A stretch of 64,000 bases of DNA from an uncultured Hyphomicrobiales bacterium (GCA_903878085.1 CAIRGJ010000062.1:124001-188000); one strand, 5' to 3'; positions 33,254 through 42,372 are shown, counted from the first letter of the stretch. Notes: generated by a model from the sequence alone, not told the origin. Translations and numbers: made by a program.

Positions 33254-34176
33254 CCGGCGCCGTGCGGCACTTCCTCGATCTGATCGATATTCCAAAGCCC
33301 GTGCTGGCGGGCATGATCGACCACAGCCGCGCCATGAAAGCCGAGCACAAGAAAGGCAAGATCATCGCGCCGCTGGCCGGCAAGACGCTGGCGATGGTGT
33401 TCGACAAGCCCTCGACGCGCACGCGCGTGTCGTTCGACGTCGGCATGCGGCAGCTTGGCGGCGAGGCGATCCTTTTGACGGCGCAGGAGATGCAGCTTGG
33501 CCGCGGCGAAACGCTGGCCGATACCGCGCGGGTGCTGTCGCGCTTTGTCGACGCCATCATGATCCGGATTCTCGATCACGAGGCGGTGGCGGAACTGGCG
33601 AAATACGCCACCGTGCCGGTGATCAATGGCCTGACGCGGCGCTCGCATCCCTGCCAGGTGCTGGCCGACGTCATGACCTTCGAGGAACATCGCGGCCCGA
33701 TCCGCGGCCGCACCGTGGCCTGGACCGGCGATGCCAACAACGTGCTGGCGTCGTGGATGCACGCCGCCGAGCGTTTCGATTTCAATCTGCGCGTGGCGAC
33801 TCCGTCCGAGCTCAAGCCGAAGAAATGGCTGATGGACTGGGCCAAGCAATCGGGCGCCGCCATCAAGTTCGGCGACGACCCGGACGCCGCGGTCAAGGAT
33901 GCCGACTGCGTCGTCACCGACACCTGGGTGTCGATGGGCGACCGCGACGGCAAGCACCGGCACAATGTACTCAAGCGCTACCAGGTCAACGCCGCCTTGA
34001 TGGCTAAGGCCGCGCCGGACGCTTTGTTCATGCACTGCCTGCCGGCGCACCGCGGCGAGGAAGTCACCGACGAGGTGATGGACGGGCCGCAATCGGTGGT
34101 GTTCGACGAGGCGGAAAACCGCCTGCACGCCCAAAAGGGCCTACTGGCCTGGTGCCTGCACGCCGACGCGCGTTAG
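33250..34176 (+). CDS. argF: Ornithine carbamoyltransferase
   Basis: 308 residues, start overlapping argD. Carbamoyl-phosphate site [19 protein letters not shown] and ornithine-binding [16 protein letters not shown] are all present. It forms citrulline from ornithine and carbamoyl phosphate. The argD-argF-hslO order is common in this bacterial order. Confidence 0.96.
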   Translation: MTGAVRHFLDLIDIPKPVLAGMIDHSRAMKAEHKKGKIIAPLAGKTLAMVFDKPSTRTRVSFDVGMRQLGGEAILLTAQEMQLGRGETLADTARVLSRFVDAIMIRILDHEAVAELAKYATVPVINGLTRRSHPCQVLADVMTFEEHRGPIRGRTVAWTGDANNVLASWMHAAERFDFNLRVATPSELKPKKWLMDWAKQSGAAIKFGDDPDAAVKDADCVVTDTWVSMGDRDGKHRHNVLKRYQVNAALMAKAAPDALFMHCLPAHRGEEVTDEVMDGPQSVVFDEAENRLHAQKGLLAWCLHADAR

Positions 34177-34232
34177 GCCTGCGCGTTGCGCCGGGGGCTC
34201 GAAATCTCGCCGCTGAGCGCTACATAGGGCCG

Positions 34233-35249
34233 ATGAACACACCCATCATGACCGATCCTATCGCCATTCCGACCCGCGCACCGGCCGCTACAACGCCCGA
34301 CGACACGGTTTTGCCGTTCGAAGTCGCCTCGCTCGATCTGCGCGGCCGCGTCGTGCGGCTCGGGCCGGTGGTCGACCAAATCCTTGAGAAGCACAATTAT
34401 CCGGAGCCGGTCGCCAAGCTGGTCGGCGAGGCCATCGTGCTCACCGTCATGCTCGGCTCGGCGCTCAAGATCGACGGCCGCTTCATTCTGCAGACCCAGA
34501 CCGACGGGCCGGTCGGCTTGCTGGTGGTGGACTTCACCACCCCGGGCAAGGTGCGGGCCTGCGCGCGTTTCGGCAAAGACGGCATCGCTGCGGCGATCGC
34601 GGCCGGCCAGACCGACGCCGGCGCGCTGCTCGGCAAGGGCCATCTCGCCATGACCATCGATCAGGGCCCCGATACCGGCCGCTACCAGGGCCTGGTCGCG
34701 CTCGACAGCGGCACGCTCGAAGACGCGGCGCACGAATATTTTCTGCGTTCCGAACAGATCCCGACACGCGTTCGTCTCGCCGTGGCGGAAGAACTGATCG
34801 CCGGTTCCGGCGGCGCCAGCCATCGCTGGCGCGCCGGCGGCATCATGCTGCAGTTTCTGCCGAAGTCGGAGGAGCGCGCGCGGGTCGCCGATCTCCATCC
34901 GGGCGATGCGCCGGAAGGCGTCGAGCTTCAAGAACTGCCTGAAGACGACGCCTGGCTGCAGGGCCGTGCGCTGCTGGAAACCGTCGAGGACATCGAACTG
35001 ATCGATCCGGAGATTTCCAGCGAACGCCTCGCCTATAGGCTGTTTCACGAGCCGGGCGTGCGCGTGTTCAAGACCACCGACGTGCTTGCCGAATGCTCGT
35101 GCTCGCGCGACAGCGTCGAGTCGATGCTCAAGAGCTTTTCGCAGGAAGACCGCGACCACATGGTCGAGGAAGGCAAGATTGCCGTGACTTGCGAATTCTG
35201 CAGCGCGACCTATGACTTCGCGCCGGCCAATGTCGGGGCGAAAGAATAA
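34233..35249 (+). CDS. hslO: Redox-regulated chaperone Hsp33
   Basis: 338 residues from the ATG at 34233, 56 bp after argF. The C-terminal redox switch is intact: CSCS (CxC) and CEFC (CxxC), the four zinc-binding cysteines that release zinc when oxidised. N-terminal chaperone-domain text includes GRVVRLGPVVDQIL and DGPVGLLVVDF. It holds unfolded proteins during oxidative stress. Confidence 0.95.
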   Translation: MNTPIMTDPIAIPTRAPAATTPDDTVLPFEVASLDLRGRVVRLGPVVDQILEKHNYPEPVAKLVGEAIVLTVMLGSALKIDGRFILQTQTDGPVGLLVVDFTTPGKVRACARFGKDGIAAAIAAGQTDAGALLGKGHLAMTIDQGPDTGRYQGLVALDSGTLEDAAHEYFLRSEQIPTRVRLAVAEELIAGSGGASHRWRAGGIMLQFLPKSEERARVADLHPGDAPEGVELQELPEDDAWLQGRALLETVEDIELIDPEISSERLAYRLFHEPGVRVFKTTDVLAECSCSRDSVESMLKSFSQEDRDHMVEEGKIAVTCEFCSATYDFAPANVGAKE

Positions 35250-35251
35250 CG

Positions 35252-35962
35252 ATGCGTGCAGCTCTGCTTGCGGTTTTAGCGTTACTCGCGCCGTCGGCAG
35301 CGCTGGCGCAAAGCTGTCCGGAGCCGCTGGCGTCGGCCAAGCGTCTGGTGCTGGTGACGGCCGATACGCTCAACAGTACCACCGCGACGGTCGAACGCTT
35401 CGAGCGGCACAGCCCGAATGCGCTATGGCAAGTCGCGGGCGGTCCGGCCACCGCGCTGATCGGCCACAAGGGCGTCGCCTGGGCGTACGCGTTTCGAAAA
35501 TTCGCCAAACGCGGCGAGCCGGTGAAGGTCGAAGGCGACAAACGCGCGCCGGCTGGCTTCTACAAGATCGGCCCCAGTTTCGGCTTCGCCGCGTCGCAAA
35601 TGCCGAACTATGTCCGCATCGACGAGGGCATGGTCTGCGTCGATGATCTGAACTCGCCGGCCTACAACACCATCACGCGGCGCGACCGCATCGGTCCCAA
35701 GGTTCACGGCGAGAACATGTCGCGCGTGCCGGACTACGCCCGTGGCCTGCTGGTCGATTATCCGACCGACCGCAAGGCGCGCGCCGGGTCCTGCATCTTC
35801 ATCCATCTGCAATTGCCCGGAAAGACCGGCACCAGCGGCTGCGTGGCGCTGCCGGAGCCGCAGCTTGCGGCCGTGCAGGATTTTACCCAGGAGGGCGCGG
35901 TGCTGGCGGTGCTGCCGCGTCAGGCGCTGGCCAGGTTCAATGGCTGTTTGCCGGCTAATTAA
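35252..35962 (+). CDS. Secreted L,D-transpeptidase-like protein
   Basis: 236 residues. Signal peptide MRAALLAVLALLAPSAALAQ. The catalytic pattern of YkuD/YafK-type L,D-transpeptidases is visible: a histidine in CIFIHLQLPG and the nucleophile cysteine in TSGCVALPE, 13 residues later. Such enzymes cross-link or trim peptidoglycan, or anchor proteins to it, in the periplasm. It begins 2 bp after hslO and overlaps the convergent apaG by 8 bp. Confidence 0.82.
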   Translation: MRAALLAVLALLAPSAALAQSCPEPLASAKRLVLVTADTLNSTTATVERFERHSPNALWQVAGGPATALIGHKGVAWAYAFRKFAKRGEPVKVEGDKRAPAGFYKIGPSFGFAASQMPNYVRIDEGMVCVDDLNSPAYNTITRRDRIGPKVHGENMSRVPDYARGLLVDYPTDRKARAGSCIFIHLQLPGKTGTSGCVALPEPQLAAVQDFTQEGAVLAVLPRQALARFNGCLPAN

Positions 35963-36347
35963 CGATGCGGCCGCCGCCCGGCGCGTCGAGCGAGAACGCC
36001 GGAATTTCGATGTCGAAATGCTCGCCGGCCATCGACACCATACCGTAGCTGCCGGCCATGAAGCCGGACGGCGTCGGCAGCGGCACGCCGCTGGTATATT
36101 CGAACGATTCGCCCGGCTTGAGCGTCGGCTCCTCGCCTACCACGCCCGGGCCCTTGACCTCCTGCAGCCGGCCGAAGGCGTCGGTGATGCGCCAATGGCG
36201 CGTTTTCAGCTGCACCGTCTCCGGCCCATGATTGGCGATGTCGATGGTGTAGGCCCAGAAATAATGGCCGTGGTCCGGCGACGACCGCTCGGACACGAAG
36301 CGCGGCGTCACCGTGACCTCGATCTTGCGAGTTACGGCGCGGTACAT
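35955..36347 (-). CDS. apaG: ApaG domain protein
   Basis: 130 residues, the usual length. MYRAVTRKIEVTVTPRF, then YFWAYTIDIANHGPETVQL and GSYGMVSMAGEHFDIEIPAFSLD are characteristic of ApaG, a fibronectin-like fold linked to Co2+/Mg2+ resistance phenotypes and, in eukaryotes, found in F-box proteins. Convergent with the L,D-transpeptidase gene (8-bp overlap) and divergent from opgC. Confidence 0.95.
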   Translation of the reverse strand: MYRAVTRKIEVTVTPRFVSERSSPDHGHYFWAYTIDIANHGPETVQLKTRHWRITDAFGRLQEVKGPGVVGEEPTLKPGESFEYTSGVPLPTPSGFMAGSYGMVSMAGEHFDIEIPAFSLDAPGGGRIVN

Positions 36348-36435
36348 CTAAATGCCTTACAATTGACGCGGGCCGGGCTTGTTATTAGTCCCCGGTTCGG
36401 GAGTATGGCCGAAAGCCTGCACGAAAGAAAAGCCA

Positions 36436-37599
36436 TTGATTGCCACGATCCCGACCGGACGCGACTTGCGGCTCGATTTGTTCCGCGGCATCGCGCTGTG
36501 GCTGATCTTCCTCGACCACATTCCGTCCAATGCGGTGAGCTGGATCACGATCCGCAATTACGGGTTCAGCGACGCCACCGAGATTTTCGTCTTTATCTCG
36601 GGCTACACCGCGGCCTTCGTCTATGGCCGGGCCATGCAGACCAACGGTTTCATCGTCGCCACCGCCCGCGTGCTCAAGCGCACGTGGCAGATTTACGTCG
36701 CCCACGTGTTCCTATTCGCGATCTATCTCGCCGAGATCTCCTACGTCTCGCAGAGCTTCGACAACCCGCTCTACAGCGAAGAAATGGGCGTGCTGGATTT
36801 TCTGAAAAATCCCGATGTCACCATCATGCAGGCGCTGCTGCTGAAGTTCAAACCGGTGAACATGGACGTGCTGCCGCTTTATATCATGCTGCTGCTCTGG
36901 TTCGCGCCGGTACTGTGGCTATTGTTGCGCTCGCCGTCGCTGGCGCTGATCGCCTCGGCGGGCCTCTACACGCTGGCCTGGATGTTTGATTGGAATTTGC
37001 CGGCCTATCCGCAGGGGACCTGGGCGTTCAACCCGTTGGCTTGGCAGATGTTGTTCGTGTTCGGCGCCTGGTGCGCGCTCGGCGGCGCCAAGCGGCTTGG
37101 CCACTGGATGAATTCGCCGGTGATACTCGGGCTTGCGGTGGTCTACCTGCTGTTCGCTTTCGGCATCGCGATGACCTGGTACTTCCCGTGGCTCGGCGCC
37201 TTCGTGCCGAAATTCGTCGGCGAGGCGATCTATCCGATCGACAAAACCAATCTCGACGTTCTGCGCATTCTGCATTTCCTGTCGCTGGCTGTGATCACCG
37301 TGCGGCTGGTGCCGCAGGATTGGCCGGCCCTCAAGTCGCGCGTGGCCTGGCCGGCGGTTGTCTGCGGGCAGCATTCGTTGGAAATATTCTGTCTCGGCGT
37401 GTTTCTTTCGTTCGCCGGCCATTTTGTCTTCACCGAGGTGTCCAGCCGGGTCCTGACCCATGTCATAGTCAGCGCCGCGGGGATCGCCATCATGATTGGC
37501 GCTGCGTCAATAATTTCGTGGTATAGACGTGTCGAGCGACAAGGACCGGGACCGCGGCCGCCCACAACCAAGACGGGCTACGCGGGAGGTAACGCATGA
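36436..37599 (+). CDS. opgC: OpgC family membrane acyltransferase-like protein
   Basis: About 387 residues. No ATG is available near the conserved start IPTGRDLRLDLFRGIALW, so a TTG at 36436 is proposed; the frame is open to another TTG at 36379. RNYGFSDATEIFVFISGYTA and about ten hydrophobic helices match the OpgC family, which in Rhodobacter succinylates osmoregulated periplasmic glucans. The gene overlaps the following SGNH hydrolase by 4 bp, linking acyl transfer with possible deacylation. Confidence 0.82.
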   Translation: MIATIPTGRDLRLDLFRGIALWLIFLDHIPSNAVSWITIRNYGFSDATEIFVFISGYTAAFVYGRAMQTNGFIVATARVLKRTWQIYVAHVFLFAIYLAEISYVSQSFDNPLYSEEMGVLDFLKNPDVTIMQALLLKFKPVNMDVLPLYIMLLLWFAPVLWLLLRSPSLALIASAGLYTLAWMFDWNLPAYPQGTWAFNPLAWQMLFVFGAWCALGGAKRLGHWMNSPVILGLAVVYLLFAFGIAMTWYFPWLGAFVPKFVGEAIYPIDKTNLDVLRILHFLSLAVITVRLVPQDWPALKSRVAWPAVVCGQHSLEIFCLGVFLSFAGHFVFTEVSSRVLTHVIVSAAGIAIMIGAASIISWYRRVERQGPGPRPPTTKTGYAGGNA

Positions 37600-38372
37600 C
37601 GGGGCGATTAGCATTCTTGCTGGCATTGCTGATGCTGGCCGGATCGGCCAATGCCGAGAATCCGGCGGAGAATCCGGCGGAGCATCCGGCTGACTGCCGC
37701 GCGGCCGAGGTCAAACCCGAACGTAATTTTGCACTGCCGCAAACCACCCGCGCGATAACCGCCAAAAAGCTGAGCGTCCTGGTTGTGGGGGCTGGCTCCT
37801 CCAACTTGCCAGGCAGCAATGGCAACAAGAGCGCCTATCCGGCTCGCCTCCAGCAAGCGCTGCAGGCCAAGTTGCCCGGCATCGAGGTCAAGGTCGCAAT
37901 CGACGTCAAAGCCAAGCGCAGCGCCGCCGAGATGGTTAAGGCAATGGCACCGGAACTTGCGGCAACCAAGCCTGCTTTGGTGATTTGGCAAACCGGAACG
38001 GTCGATGCCATGCAAGCCATTGACCCGGATCAGTTCAGCCAGGCGCTCGACAAGGGCATCAACATTGCCCGATCCGCAGGCGCTGACGTTGTTTTCATCA
38101 ATCCGCAATATAGTCCGCGTACAGAATCCATGATCGCGCTGGGTACTTATGCTGAAAACATGCGTTGGGTTGCACTGCAGCAAGAAGTGCCGCTGTTTGA
38201 TCGGTTCAACATAATGAAGGTTTGGTCGGATCTTGGAACGTTCGACCTAGATTCCGCCACAAAAAAACTTGACACAGCCGAGCGTGTTCATGATTGCATA
38301 GGGCGGTTACTTGCTGACCTTGTCATCGAGTCGGCCAAATCAAGCGCACCGCACGCCGAGGGCGGCCGCTAG
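37596..38372 (+). CDS. Periplasmic SGNH/GDSL-like hydrolase (copy 1)
   Basis: 258 residues with signal peptide MTGRLAFLLALLMLAGSANA. A 12-nt tandem repeat encodes ENPA-ENPA-EHPA just after it. The hydrolase fold follows: VLVVGAGSSNLPG carries the possible nucleophile Ser. The later block IWQTGTVDA lacks the usual Asn, and the C-terminal region AERVHDC lacks the standard DxxH, so catalysis is uncertain. It overlaps opgC and precedes a paralog; the pair may trim or add acyl groups on an envelope glycan. Confidence 0.72.
   Translation: MTGRLAFLLALLMLAGSANAENPAENPAEHPADCRAAEVKPERNFALPQTTRAITAKKLSVLVVGAGSSNLPGSNGNKSAYPARLQQALQAKLPGIEVKVAIDVKAKRSAAEMVKAMAPELAATKPALVIWQTGTVDAMQAIDPDQFSQALDKGINIARSAGADVVFINPQYSPRTESMIALGTYAENMRWVALQQEVPLFDRFNIMKVWSDLGTFDLDSATKKLDTAERVHDCIGRLLADLVIESAKSSAPHAEGGR
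37656..37691 (+). repeat. 12-nt tandem repeat in coding sequence
   Basis: Two exact copies of GAGAATCCGGCG and a third with two changes encode E-N/H-P-A units right after the signal peptide. Copy number could vary without breaking the frame. Confidence 0.85.
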
Positions 38373-38382
38373 GGAGCTGGGA

Positions 38383-39201
38383 GTGACTGCCGTAATGAGT
38401 AAGAACCCCGCCAATCGGGCGACGAAGGCGCTTGCTGTCGCGATGCTGCTCGCCGGTTTGACGTTGCCGGTCGTTGCGCGCGCGGAAGTCCCGGCCGCAT
38501 CCTGCGATTTGCCGCTCGACATGCTGCGCATGACCCACCCGCTGACACGCGTCGGTCATAAATTGACGACCGGCGAACCGATCACCATCGTTGCCATAGG
38601 TTCGTCGTCGACATGGGGCGCCGGCGCCAGTTCGCCGGCTGCGAATTATCCGAACCAGCTTGCGGCCGATCTCAAGGCGCGCTTTCCGAAGCAATCCTTC
38701 ACCGTGCTCAACGCCGGTGTCGGCGGCGAAGAAGTTAGCGACATGCTTAAGCGTTTCGATACGGCCGTGGTCGCAGTGAAGCCCGATTTGGTGTTGTGGC
38801 AGCTCGGCACCAATTCGGTGATCCGCGATCAAATGCTGACCAGTCACGATGCTTCGATCCGCGACGGTCTTAAGAAGATCCGCTCGGTCGGCGCCGATAT
38901 CGTGCTGATCGATCCGCAATTCGTGCCGAAGGTGGTCGTGAAGCCGGATGCCGAGCGCATGGTAGAGTTGATTTCCACCACCGCGAAGATGGAAGACATC
39001 GATCTGTTCCGCCGCTTCGACGTGATGAAGCGTTGGAACCAGGTCGATCGTCTGCCGTTTGAGGCGTTCACGTCGGCCGATGGGCTGCACCTGAATGACT
39101 GGGGCTATGCCTGCATGGCCAAGGGCCTCGGCATGGTGATCTCGGAAGCTGCCCAGCGGCCGGTCATGTCGGCGACCGCGCTGTCGCACATGGTTCCGTA
39201 A
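38383..39201 (+). CDS. Periplasmic SGNH/GDSL-like hydrolase (copy 2)
   Basis: 272 residues from the GTG at 38383 (GGGAG 6 nt upstream); an ATG at 38395 is an alternative. After the signal peptide (LAVAMLLAGLTLPVVARA) come block I AIGSSSTWGAG (Ser), block III LWQLGTNSV with the expected Gly and Asn, and block V DGLHLNDWG with Asp and His. The catalytic set is complete, unlike in the upstream paralog. Expected to be an esterase or acetyl/succinyl hydrolase acting in the periplasm. Confidence 0.85.
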   Translation: MTAVMSKNPANRATKALAVAMLLAGLTLPVVARAEVPAASCDLPLDMLRMTHPLTRVGHKLTTGEPITIVAIGSSSTWGAGASSPAANYPNQLAADLKARFPKQSFTVLNAGVGGEEVSDMLKRFDTAVVAVKPDLVLWQLGTNSVIRDQMLTSHDASIRDGLKKIRSVGADIVLIDPQFVPKVVVKPDAERMVELISTTAKMEDIDLFRRFDVMKRWNQVDRLPFEAFTSADGLHLNDWGYACMAKGLGMVISEAAQRPVMSATALSHMVP

Positions 39202-39226
39202 AAATTCTTCGGCGGCACGTTTAAGC

Positions 39227-39264
39227 GGGCGCAGCACGCGAGTGCCGCGCCCGATTTGTTTTAT
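39227..39264 (+). terminator. Terminator after the SGNH pair
   Basis: Arms 39227-39237 and 39242-39252 (GGGCGCAGCAC/GTGCCGCGCCC, one mismatch) with loop GCGA are followed by GATTTGTTTTAT on the plus strand. It ends the opgC-SGNH operon and its tail overlaps the metZ stop codon on the other strand. Confidence 0.75.
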
Positions 39265-40451
39265 ACTTTATCCAGCGCCGTCAGCAGATCCTCGATCAGG
39301 TCGTCGGCATGTTCGAGCCCGGCTGAGAACCGCACCAAACCGTCGCCGATGCCGAGTTCGGCGCGCTGCTCCGGCGTCAGCCGCTGATGCGTGGTCGTGG
39401 TCGGATGCGTGATCAGGCTCTTGGCATCGCCGAGATTGTTGGTGATGCCGACCAACTGCAGGCCGTTGAGGAAGCGGAATGCGCCTGCCTTGCCACCCTT
39501 GATCTCGAACGCGCACAGCGTCGAGCCGGCCGTCATCTGCTTCTTGATGATGTCGGCTTGCGGATGATCGGCGCGGCCCGGATAGATCAGGTTGTTGATC
39601 TTGCTATGGCCGGCGATTGCGTTCGACACCGCGGTGGCATTTTCGGTCTGCCGCTGCACGCGCACCGACAACGTCTCCAGGCTTTTCAGCAGCACCCAGG
39701 CATTGAACGGCGACAGCGACGGCCCGGTCTGGCGCAGCGGCTGATGGTAGTTGTCCATGATCAGCTTTTCCGAGCTGAGAATGACGCCGCCGAGCACGCG
39801 GCCTTGGCCGTCGATGTGCTTGGTCGCCGAATAAACCACGACGTCGGCGCCAAGCGTCAGCGGGCTCTGGTACAGCGGGGTGGCGAACACATTGTCCACC
39901 ACCAGCTTGGCGCCGGCCTCATGCGCGATGTCGGCGACGGCCCGGATGTCATAGACCTCGAGCGTCGGATTGGTCGGCGTCTCCATGAAGAACGCCTTGG
40001 TGTTTTTCGTCACCGCGTTCTTCCAGGCATTCAGGTCCTTGCCGTCGACCAAAGTGCAGGGCACGCCGAAACGCGGCAACCAATCCTCGATCACCCAGCG
40101 GCATGAGCCGAACAACGCTTTGGCGGCGACGACGTGATCGCCGGCGCGCACCAGACCCATCAGCGCGGTGGTGACCGCGGCCATGCCGGTCGCGGTCGAG
40201 CGCGCGGCCTCGGCGCCTTCGAGCGCGGCCATGCGCTTCTCGAACATGTCCATGGTCGGGTTGGAATAGCGCGAATAGACATAGCCCGGGATCTTGCCGG
40301 AGAAGCGCAACTCGCAGTCCTCGGCGCTCTCGTATTTGTAGCCTTGCGTGAGAAACAGCCCCTCCGACATCTCGTTGAATTGCGAGCGTAGGGTGCCGGC
40401 ATGAACCAGGCGGGTTTCGGGGCGATAGGTCTTTTTCGGCGCTTCGGACAT
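39261..40451 (-). CDS. metZ: O-succinylhomoserine sulfhydrylase
   Basis: 396 residues from the ATG at 40451 (AAGGAG upstream; a longer frame to 40535 runs into the leader terminator). Cys/Met-metabolism PLP-enzyme features are YVYSRYSNPT, DNVFATPLYQSPL and the PLP lysine in YSATKHIDGQGR. MetZ makes homocysteine from O-succinylhomoserine and sulfide. A SAM-II riboswitch with terminator precedes it, so transcription should fall when S-adenosylmethionine is abundant. Confidence 0.94.
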   Translation of the reverse strand: MSEAPKKTYRPETRLVHAGTLRSQFNEMSEGLFLTQGYKYESAEDCELRFSGKIPGYVYSRYSNPTMDMFEKRMAALEGAEAARSTATGMAAVTTALMGLVRAGDHVVAAKALFGSCRWVIEDWLPRFGVPCTLVDGKDLNAWKNAVTKNTKAFFMETPTNPTLEVYDIRAVADIAHEAGAKLVVDNVFATPLYQSPLTLGADVVVYSATKHIDGQGRVLGGVILSSEKLIMDNYHQPLRQTGPSLSPFNAWVLLKSLETLSVRVQRQTENATAVSNAIAGHSKINNLIYPGRADHPQADIIKKQMTAGSTLCAFEIKGGKAGAFRFLNGLQLVGITNNLGDAKSLITHPTTTTHQRLTPEQRAELGIGDGLVRFSAGLEHADDLIEDLLTALDKV

Positions 40452-40500
40452 CGTGCTCTCCTTCGGCCTGAGGCAGGACGAGGTCCTTGCGCCAGACAAC

Positions 40501-40549
40501 AAAAAACCGGCCTGAGAAAAATCTCGGCCGGGCACACGCGTCCCCGGCC
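40501..40549 (-). terminator. Two mutually exclusive leader hairpins of metZ
   Basis: Hairpin A pairs 40526-40532 with 40543-40549 (GGCCGGG/CCCGGCC). Hairpin B pairs 40507-40516 with 40523-40531 (CCGGCCGAG/CTCaGGCCGG on the minus strand) and is followed by six T residues, a classic intrinsic terminator. The two share 40526-40531, so only one can form. This is a plausible expression platform for the adjacent riboswitch. Confidence 0.75.
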
Positions 40550-40604
40550 TTTTAGCGACTTATTTTACGTGGCTGCAAGCCGGCCGGCTCAAATTGACCA
40601 CGGG
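40548..40604 (-). ncRNA. SAM-II riboswitch
   Basis: Read on the minus strand: the P1 stem CGTGG/CCACG encloses TCAATTTGAGCCGGCCGGCT and TGCAG, followed by the A-rich linker GTAAAATAAGTCGCTAAAAGG. The order P1, U-rich loop, GGCTTGCAGCCACG and GTCGCTAAA matches the SAM-II (metA/metZ leader) consensus as I know it from alphaproteobacteria. It lies 97 bp upstream of metZ, a typical target. Confidence 0.85.
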
Positions 40605-40685
40605 ATAAAGGCTTTGTAGCGGGGCCGCCCGCTTCCCGTCAAGGCACCCGTCGGGTTAGATCGGCCCACACTGGGATGAGCCGCC

Positions 40686-41798
40686 GTGCCACTTTCTTTC
40701 GCCATCGAAGATAAAGGCATTCTGCCCGACCGCATGATCGCGGCGCTGGCGGCCGACGGCGCCATTTTGCCGGAGCGCGATTTCGATCCGGACCAGATCC
40801 AGCCGGCGAGCCTCGATCTGCGGCTGGGCGCCATCGCCTACCGCGTCCGCGCCAGCTTCCTGCCGGGTTCGACCACGGTGGCGCAGCGCATCGACGAACT
40901 GAAGCTGCACGAATTCGCGCTGACCGACGGCGCGGTGCTGGAAACCGGCTGCGTCTACATCGTACCGCTGCTGGAAAGCCTGGCGCTGCCCGACGACGTG
41001 TCGGCCGCCGCCAACCCGAAAAGTTCGACCGGCCGGCTCGACGTGTTCACCCGCGTCATCGCCGACGAGCTGCGCGGTTTCGACCGCGTCGAGCCCGGTT
41101 ATCACGGCCCGCTTTATGCCGAGATCAGCCCGCGCACCTTCCCGATTCTGGTGCGCGAAGGCTCGCGGCTGTCGCAGATCCGCTTCCGCCGTGGCCACGC
41201 GCTGCTCGGCGCCGACGCGTTGCGTGAGTTGCATCGCAAGGAGCGGCTGGTCGACAGCGATGATGCCGATGTCAGCGAAGGCGTCGCAGTCGGTGTCGAT
41301 CTGTCGGGCACGCTGGGCGGCGAGGGCAAGAACATCGTCGGCTATCGCGCCAAGCGTCACACCGGGCTGATCGACGTGGAACGGCGGGCCGGCTACTCGA
41401 TGCTGGATTTCTGGGAGCCGATGCAGGCCCGCCCGGACCGGAGCCTGATCCTCGATCCGAACGAATTCTACATTCTCGCGTCCAAAGAGGCGGTGCAGGT
41501 GCCGCCCGATTACGCTGCCGAGATGGTGCCGTTCGATCCCTTGGTCGGCGAATTCCGCGTGCATTATGCCGGCTTCTTCGATCCCGGCTTCGGCTATGCC
41601 GGTGCCGGCGGCAAGGGCTCGCGCGCAGTGCTGGAAGTGCGCTCACGCGAGGTGCCGTTCATCCTGGAGCATGGCCAGATCGTCGGCCGGCTGGTCTACG
41701 AGAAGATGATCGCGCGCCCGGACAAGCTCTACGGCTCCGGCATCGGCTCTAACTATCAAGCGCAGAGCCTGAAGTTGTCGAAGCACTTCAAGGCGTGA
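40686..41798 (+). CDS. dcd: 2'-deoxycytidine 5'-triphosphate deaminase (two-domain)
   Basis: 370 residues from a GTG at 40686. Two dUTPase-like domains in tandem: the N-terminal half carries QPASLDLRLG and NPKSSTGRLDVFTRVIAD; the C-terminal half has VPPDYAAEMVPFDPLVGEFRVHYAGFFDPGFG. This duplicated form is characteristic of alphaproteobacterial dCTP deaminases and supplies dUMP precursors for thymidylate. The metZ leader is on the opposite strand upstream. Confidence 0.92.
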   Translation: MPLSFAIEDKGILPDRMIAALAADGAILPERDFDPDQIQPASLDLRLGAIAYRVRASFLPGSTTVAQRIDELKLHEFALTDGAVLETGCVYIVPLLESLALPDDVSAAANPKSSTGRLDVFTRVIADELRGFDRVEPGYHGPLYAEISPRTFPILVREGSRLSQIRFRRGHALLGADALRELHRKERLVDSDDADVSEGVAVGVDLSGTLGGEGKNIVGYRAKRHTGLIDVERRAGYSMLDFWEPMQARPDRSLILDPNEFYILASKEAVQVPPDYAAEMVPFDPLVGEFRVHYAGFFDPGFGYAGAGGKGSRAVLEVRSREVPFILEHGQIVGRLVYEKMIARPDKLYGSGIGSNYQAQSLKLSKHFKA

Positions 41799-41845
41799 CG
41801 GAAGCGCTTGCAGCGCAAGCGCATCGTTCGCTATGGTCGGGGCAG

Positions 41846-41919
41846 GCGGGCGTAGTTCAATGGTAGAACGGCAGCTTCCCAAGCTGCATACGAGGGTTCG
41901 ATTCCCTTCGCCCGCTCCA
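41846..41919 (+). tRNA. tRNA-Gly (anticodon CCC)
   Basis: 74 nt with encoded CCA. The acceptor stem GCGGGCG/CGCCCGC, the anticodon stem GCAGC/GCTGC with loop TTCCCAA, and the T-arm GAGGG TTCGATT CCCTT are all consistent. Anticodon at 41878-41880 reads CCC. Its 3' part from the anticodon loop on is duplicated at 43103-43148, marking it as an integration site. Confidence 0.97.
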
Positions 41920-41920
41920 A
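41875..41920 (+). repeat. attL-like direct repeat (tRNA-Gly 3' part)
   Basis: 46 nt identical to 43103-43148; covers the anticodon loop, variable region, T-arm, acceptor 3' strand and CCA. The sequence diverges on both sides of the repeat, as expected for an attachment core. Confidence 0.95.
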
Positions 41921-42140
41921 CCCATTCAAAACATTTGTGATTTAGACTCGCTAAGTTTTTGAGAGCGCTGCCTTTCTTTGCTCCTCATAGTTCCTCACTC
42001 ATAGAAATCATTGATGAATTTTGGGGTACCAAACGCGATTTAGGAGAATAATTGAGAATAAAAATCGCTGTCCCCATCGCGTGCTTGCGCGTTCGCTGCG
42101 GCGTGATTCAATGAGAGCATATTAGTTCGTAGAAATTTTT

Positions 42141-42353
42141 ATGCCTACATCAGAAAATGCATCCATAGGGGCCGCGATTAACTCTTCGCTCAATGCGAAG
42201 CCTATTAACAATCCGAAGAGCCTCACAATCTCTCCGGCAAAAAACGGTTTCATTGTGCAGATGGCAAAGACAACCGAGTACGGACAGGACTATGCCGTCG
42301 CGACGACTATCGACGAAGTTGCAAAAATAATTACGGATTATCTTTCGATCTAA
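42141..42353 (+). CDS. Small unknown island protein
   Basis: 70 residues (MPTSENASIGAAINSSLNAK...). No membrane segment or recognisable motif. The central SLTISPAKNGFIVQMAK reads like two beta strands, and the C-terminal TIDEVAKIITDYLSI like an amphipathic helix. No clear Shine-Dalgarno. Its codon use differs from neighbours, in keeping with the island. Function unknown. Confidence 0.5.
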   Translation: MPTSENASIGAAINSSLNAKPINNPKSLTISPAKNGFIVQMAKTTEYGQDYAVATTIDEVAKIITDYLSI

Positions 42354-42372
42354 ACGGGCAGCATTCGCGCCG

